The notes under the pieces were generated by a model, which did no database searches, was not told where the DNA came from, and saw nothing but the letters and a program-made list of their open reading frames with translations. The position numbers and the translations under genes are program-made. From an uncultured Clostridia bacterium (GTDB lineage Bacteria; Bacillota_A; Clostridia; Oscillospirales; Acutalibacteraceae), in the NCBI GenBank assembly GCA_944380625.1, contig CALWIE010000014.1:1-8338 (forward strand): 8,338 nucleotides of DNA. The letters run 5' to 3'. Below are positions 5,986-8,338 of the stretch, one piece after another. Positions within the stretch are counted from its first letter, which is position 1, and every line of letters begins with the position of its first letter.

Positions 5986-7362
5986 GTGGCAGCAAAAAGC
6001 AAATGGGTCTATCAGTGTACACAGTGTGGGTTTGAAACCGCAAAATGGCAGGGCAAGTGCCCCGGCTGCGGGGAGTGGAACACCTTGGAGGAGGTTCTCA
6101 AGGAGCCGGTCTCTCCCCAGAAAGCGGCTTCCCTTCCAGGGCAGGGACGCTACGGGAGGCCTACGCCCATAAACGAGATCAGCACCGAGGAGGAGTCCCG
6201 CTACCACACGGGGCTCTCCGAACTGGACCGGGTGCTGGGCGGCGGTATTGTGAAGGGATCGCTGATCCTCATCAGCGGGGATCCCGGCATCGGAAAGTCC
6301 ACTATGCTCTTGCAGATCTGCGAGACCCTGGGCCAGGGCCTGGAGGTGCTGTACGTCTCTGGGGAGGAGTCCGCCCGGCAAATCAAGCTGCGGGCCTCCC
6401 GGCTGGGGGTCCAGAGCCCCCATTTGAAGATTCTCACCAAGACAGACGTCCAGTACGTGCTGGAGGAAATCCGTTCGGAGCGGCCGGGCCTTGTGATGAT
6501 CGACTCCATACAGACCATGAACCACACGGACTTGAGCTCTTCGCCGGGCAGCGTCACCCAGGTGCGGGAGTGTACCAACGCTTTCATGCGCTGCGCGAAG
6601 AGCCTGGATATTCCCATCCTGGTGGTGGGCCATGTGAACAAGGACGGCGCCATCGCGGGCCCGAAGGTGTTGGAGCATATTGTGGACGCGGTGCTCTATT
6701 TTGAGGGTGACCGGCAGATGACCTACCGCATCCTCCGGGCGGTGAAGAACCGCTACGGCTCCACCAACGAGATTGGTGTGTTCGACATGGGGGAACACGG
6801 CCTGCGCCAGGTGGAAAACCCGTCCCAGGCCATGCTTTCCGGCCGGCCCAAGGATGTGTCGGGAACCTGCGTCACCGCCGTGATGGAGGGGACCCGGCCC
6901 ATGCTGGCGGAGATCCAGGGGCTGGCCACTACATCGGGGTACGGCACGCCCCGCAGGATGGCCACCGGCTTTGACTACAACCGCATGGCCCTGATCCTGG
7001 CGGTGCTGGAAAAGCGGGCGGGGTATTATTTCTCCAATTTGGACGCCTATCTCAACGTGGTGGGGGGGTTGCGGCTGGACGAGCCGTCGGTGGACTTGGC
7101 TGTGGCCATGTCTTTGATCTCCAGCCTGAAGGATACGCCCATCCGGGAGGACACGGTGGTGTTTGGAGAGATCGGCCTGGCTGGCGAGTTGCGAAGCGTC
7201 AGCCACGGCGAGCTGCGCGTAGCCGAGGCGGCCCGGCTGGGTTTTTCCCGATGCGTGCTGCCGTACCACGGCCTGGGCAAGTTGAATGTTTCCCAGGACT
7301 TGGACATGGAGCTGATCGGCGCCAAAAACATCCGAGAGGCCTTTGAGGCAGCCTCCCAGTGA
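5986..7362 (+). CDS. radA: DNA repair protein RadA (Sms)
   Basis: RadA is a RecA-related ATPase that helps RecA-dependent recombination by promoting branch migration and processing of recombination intermediates; it acts in the cytoplasm on DNA. From GTG 5986 the product is 458 residues, the same length as I recall for B. subtilis RadA. Domains in order: C4 zinc finger at 11-28 (C11, C14, C25, C28); RecA-like ATPase with Walker A GDPGIGKST (98-106) and Walker B LVMID (169-173); the RadA signature at 254-258, here KNRYG rather than the usual KNRFG, followed by STNEIGVF; and a Lon-protease-like C-terminal domain at about 290-458, where EPSVDLAVA replaces the active protease serine motif. The start has no well-spaced Shine-Dalgarno: AAAGGA ends about 16 bases upstream. 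It was chosen because the family N-terminus begins there and it is the only in-frame start candidate downstream of the promoter. The stop TGA is at 7360-7362. Confidence 0.96.
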   Translation: MAAKSKWVYQCTQCGFETAKWQGKCPGCGEWNTLEEVLKEPVSPQKAASLPGQGRYGRPTPINEISTEEESRYHTGLSELDRVLGGGIVKGSLILISGDPGIGKSTMLLQICETLGQGLEVLYVSGEESARQIKLRASRLGVQSPHLKILTKTDVQYVLEEIRSERPGLVMIDSIQTMNHTDLSSSPGSVTQVRECTNAFMRCAKSLDIPILVVGHVNKDGAIAGPKVLEHIVDAVLYFEGDRQMTYRILRAVKNRYGSTNEIGVFDMGEHGLRQVENPSQAMLSGRPKDVSGTCVTAVMEGTRPMLAEIQGLATTSGYGTPRRMATGFDYNRMALILAVLEKRAGYYFSNLDAYLNVVGGLRLDEPSVDLAVAMSLISSLKDTPIREDTVVFGEIGLAGELRSVSHGELRVAEAARLGFSRCVLPYHGLGKLNVSQDLDMELIGAKNIREAFEAASQ

Positions 7363-7389
7363 GGGAGGGGCCTTGGAAAGGAAAACATA

Positions 7390-7421
7390 AAATTATAGAA
7401 AATCAATATTTTCTATAATTT
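7390..7421. repeat. Perfect 14-bp AT-rich inverted repeat upstream of the recombinase
   Basis: AAATTATAGAAAAT (7390-7403) and its exact reverse complement ATTTTCTATAATTT (7408-7421) are separated by CAAT. Each arm has a single G-C pair, in a genome otherwise rich in GC. The outward-facing parts contain TATAAT on both strands (plus 7414-7419; minus 7397-7392). It is not followed by a T run, so it is a poor terminator for radA. A binding site for the downstream recombinase or for a dimeric repressor fits the symmetry better, but this is inference. Confidence 0.85.
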
Positions 7422-7436
7422 AGGGGAGGGAAAACC

Positions 7437-8338
7437 ATGCCGGAACCTATTTTGGCGGAACTGCCGCTCACTGCCCAGGAGTACGCCATGTACCTGCGCA
7501 ATGTGCGGGGCCTGTCCGCGAAGACGGTTACAGAATACTGCAAAGACCTGCGCACCTTTTTCCGGTTTATCAAGCTGGACCGCGGGTTGGTTCCTGGCGG
7601 CGCGCCCTTTGATGAGATCGCCGTCGCAGATGTGGATTTGGAGTTTATCCGTTCCATCTCCACCTATGAAGTGTTCGCCTTTATGAATTTTGTGGCGGAT
7701 GAGCGCAACAACATGGCCTCTACCCGCCAGCGCAAGTCCACGGCCCTGCGCTCTTTCTTTGGGTATCTCACCAACCATGAGAAGCTTTTGGATCACAACC
7801 CTACCGAGAACCTGGCGGCGCCCAAAAAGGCAAAGTCCCTCCCCCATTTTCTGTCGCTCGAACAAAGTATCGAACTGCTTCACGCCGTGGAGGGCCCCAA
7901 CGCCCCCAGGGACCGCTGCATCCTGACCCTGTTTCTCAACTGCGGGATGCGCTTGGCCGAACTGGTTTCCATCAACCTCACCGACGTCATCCATAACAAC
8001 GCCTCCCTGCGCATTGTGGGCAAGGGCAACAAGGAGCGCATCGTCTATTTAAACCAAGCTTGCCTGGACGCCATAGAGGCCTACTTGGCCGTTCGCCCCA
8101 AGGAGGGTGTTGTGGATAAAAACGCCCTGTTCCTCAGCAACCGGGGTACCCGCATCAAACCTATCACCGTAGAAGTGATGGTAAAGAAGTACCTGGCGAA
8201 AATCGGCTTGAGCGGCCCCGGCTATTCCGTCCACAAACTGCGCCACACAGCCGCCACACTGATGTACCGGTATGGGGGCGTGGACATACGGGTTCTCCAG
8301 GACATCTTGGGCCACGCCAACTTGGGCACCACAGAGAT
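7437..8338 (+). CDS. Tyrosine recombinase, XerC/XerD type, 3' end outside window
   Basis: This is the first 300 codons of a site-specific recombinase that cuts and rejoins DNA through a phosphotyrosine intermediate. The N-terminal SAM-like DNA-binding domain spans about 10-130 (LTAQEYAMYLRNVRGLSAKTV...). The catalytic domain shows the expected active-site residues R172 (GMRLAEL), K196 (GKGNKER), H266 and R269 (HKLRHTAATLMY) and H293 (LGHANLGTTE). By Xer spacing the nucleophilic tyrosine would be residue 302, whose codon starts at 8340, just past the window. The N-terminal domain is about 20-25 residues longer than in E. coli XerC/XerD, with an acidic insert near residues 48-72. ATG 7437 has GGGGAGGG about 6 bases upstream. 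Composition and codon use match the neighbours, and no attachment site or phage gene is visible. A housekeeping Xer-like role is therefore as likely as a mobile-element integrase. Confidence 0.92.
   Translation, partial: MPEPILAELPLTAQEYAMYLRNVRGLSAKTVTEYCKDLRTFFRFIKLDRGLVPGGAPFDEIAVADVDLEFIRSISTYEVFAFMNFVADERNNMASTRQRKSTALRSFFGYLTNHEKLLDHNPTENLAAPKKAKSLPHFLSLEQSIELLHAVEGPNAPRDRCILTLFLNCGMRLAELVSINLTDVIHNNASLRIVGKGNKERIVYLNQACLDAIEAYLAVRPKEGVVDKNALFLSNRGTRIKPITVEVMVKKYLAKIGLSGPGYSVHKLRHTAATLMYRYGGVDIRVLQDILGHANLGTTE

Noticed and set aside
5969..6172. 67-codon open frame overlapping the start of radA
   Set aside because: It is out of frame with RadA, its product has no recognisable motif, and it probably only reflects GC-rich composition.
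5950..7269. 439-codon open frame on the minus strand opposite radA
   Set aside because: It is antisense to an unambiguous RadA, has no family motifs, and is the usual shadow frame of a GC-rich gene.
7414..7419. TATAAT in the palindrome as the recombinase promoter
   Set aside because: There is no -35 at the right distance, and the predicted start near 7426 would cut into the ribosome-binding site.

Overview
The window is a GC-rich (roughly 60%) chromosomal stretch that reads like a spore-forming Clostridia genome, most probably Oscillospiraceae or a relative (Flavonifractor or Oscillibacter type). The reasons are a CwlD-like spore-cortex amidase, a B12-dependent methionine synthase whose reactivation domain is a separate gene, strong AGGAGG-type ribosome sites, frequent GTG starts, and tRNA genes with encoded CCA. 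The taxonomic call is inference; no database was consulted.

Layout. 1-255 (+): end of a tRNA cluster, with tRNA-Phe(GAA) cut by the window edge, tRNA-Gly(GCC) and tRNA-Cys(GCA). A terminator-like hairpin lies between Gly and Cys, and a strong intrinsic terminator follows Cys. 320-1099 (+): an AAC(3)-family acetyltransferase, starting only about 30 bases after that terminator. 5030-1114 (-): a convergent three-gene operon, metF, then a methionine synthase activation-domain protein, then metH lacking the reactivation domain. 5185-5913 (+): cwlD-like amidase, divergent from metF. 5986-7360 (+): radA. 7437-8338 (+): an XerC/XerD-type tyrosine recombinase that runs off the window one base before the expected codon of its catalytic tyrosine.

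How the genes work together. The minus-strand operon is a complete one-carbon to methionine module. MetF makes 5-methyltetrahydrofolate. MetH moves its methyl group through cobalamin to homocysteine. The small protein supplies in trans the reductive reactivation module that enterobacterial MetH carries at its C-terminus. The plus-strand genes after it are housekeeping or developmental: cortex maturation, recombination-intermediate processing and site-specific recombination.

No new multi-gene system is evident. The points most worth a second look are a perfect 14-bp AT-rich inverted repeat just upstream of the recombinase, a tandem GGTACAAT repeat at the likely metF promoter, a possible sporulation-type promoter for cwlD, the internal tRNA-cluster hairpin, and the AAC(3)-like gene with no room for its own promoter. 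No intergenic gap exceeds about 160 bases, so there are no long empty stretches.
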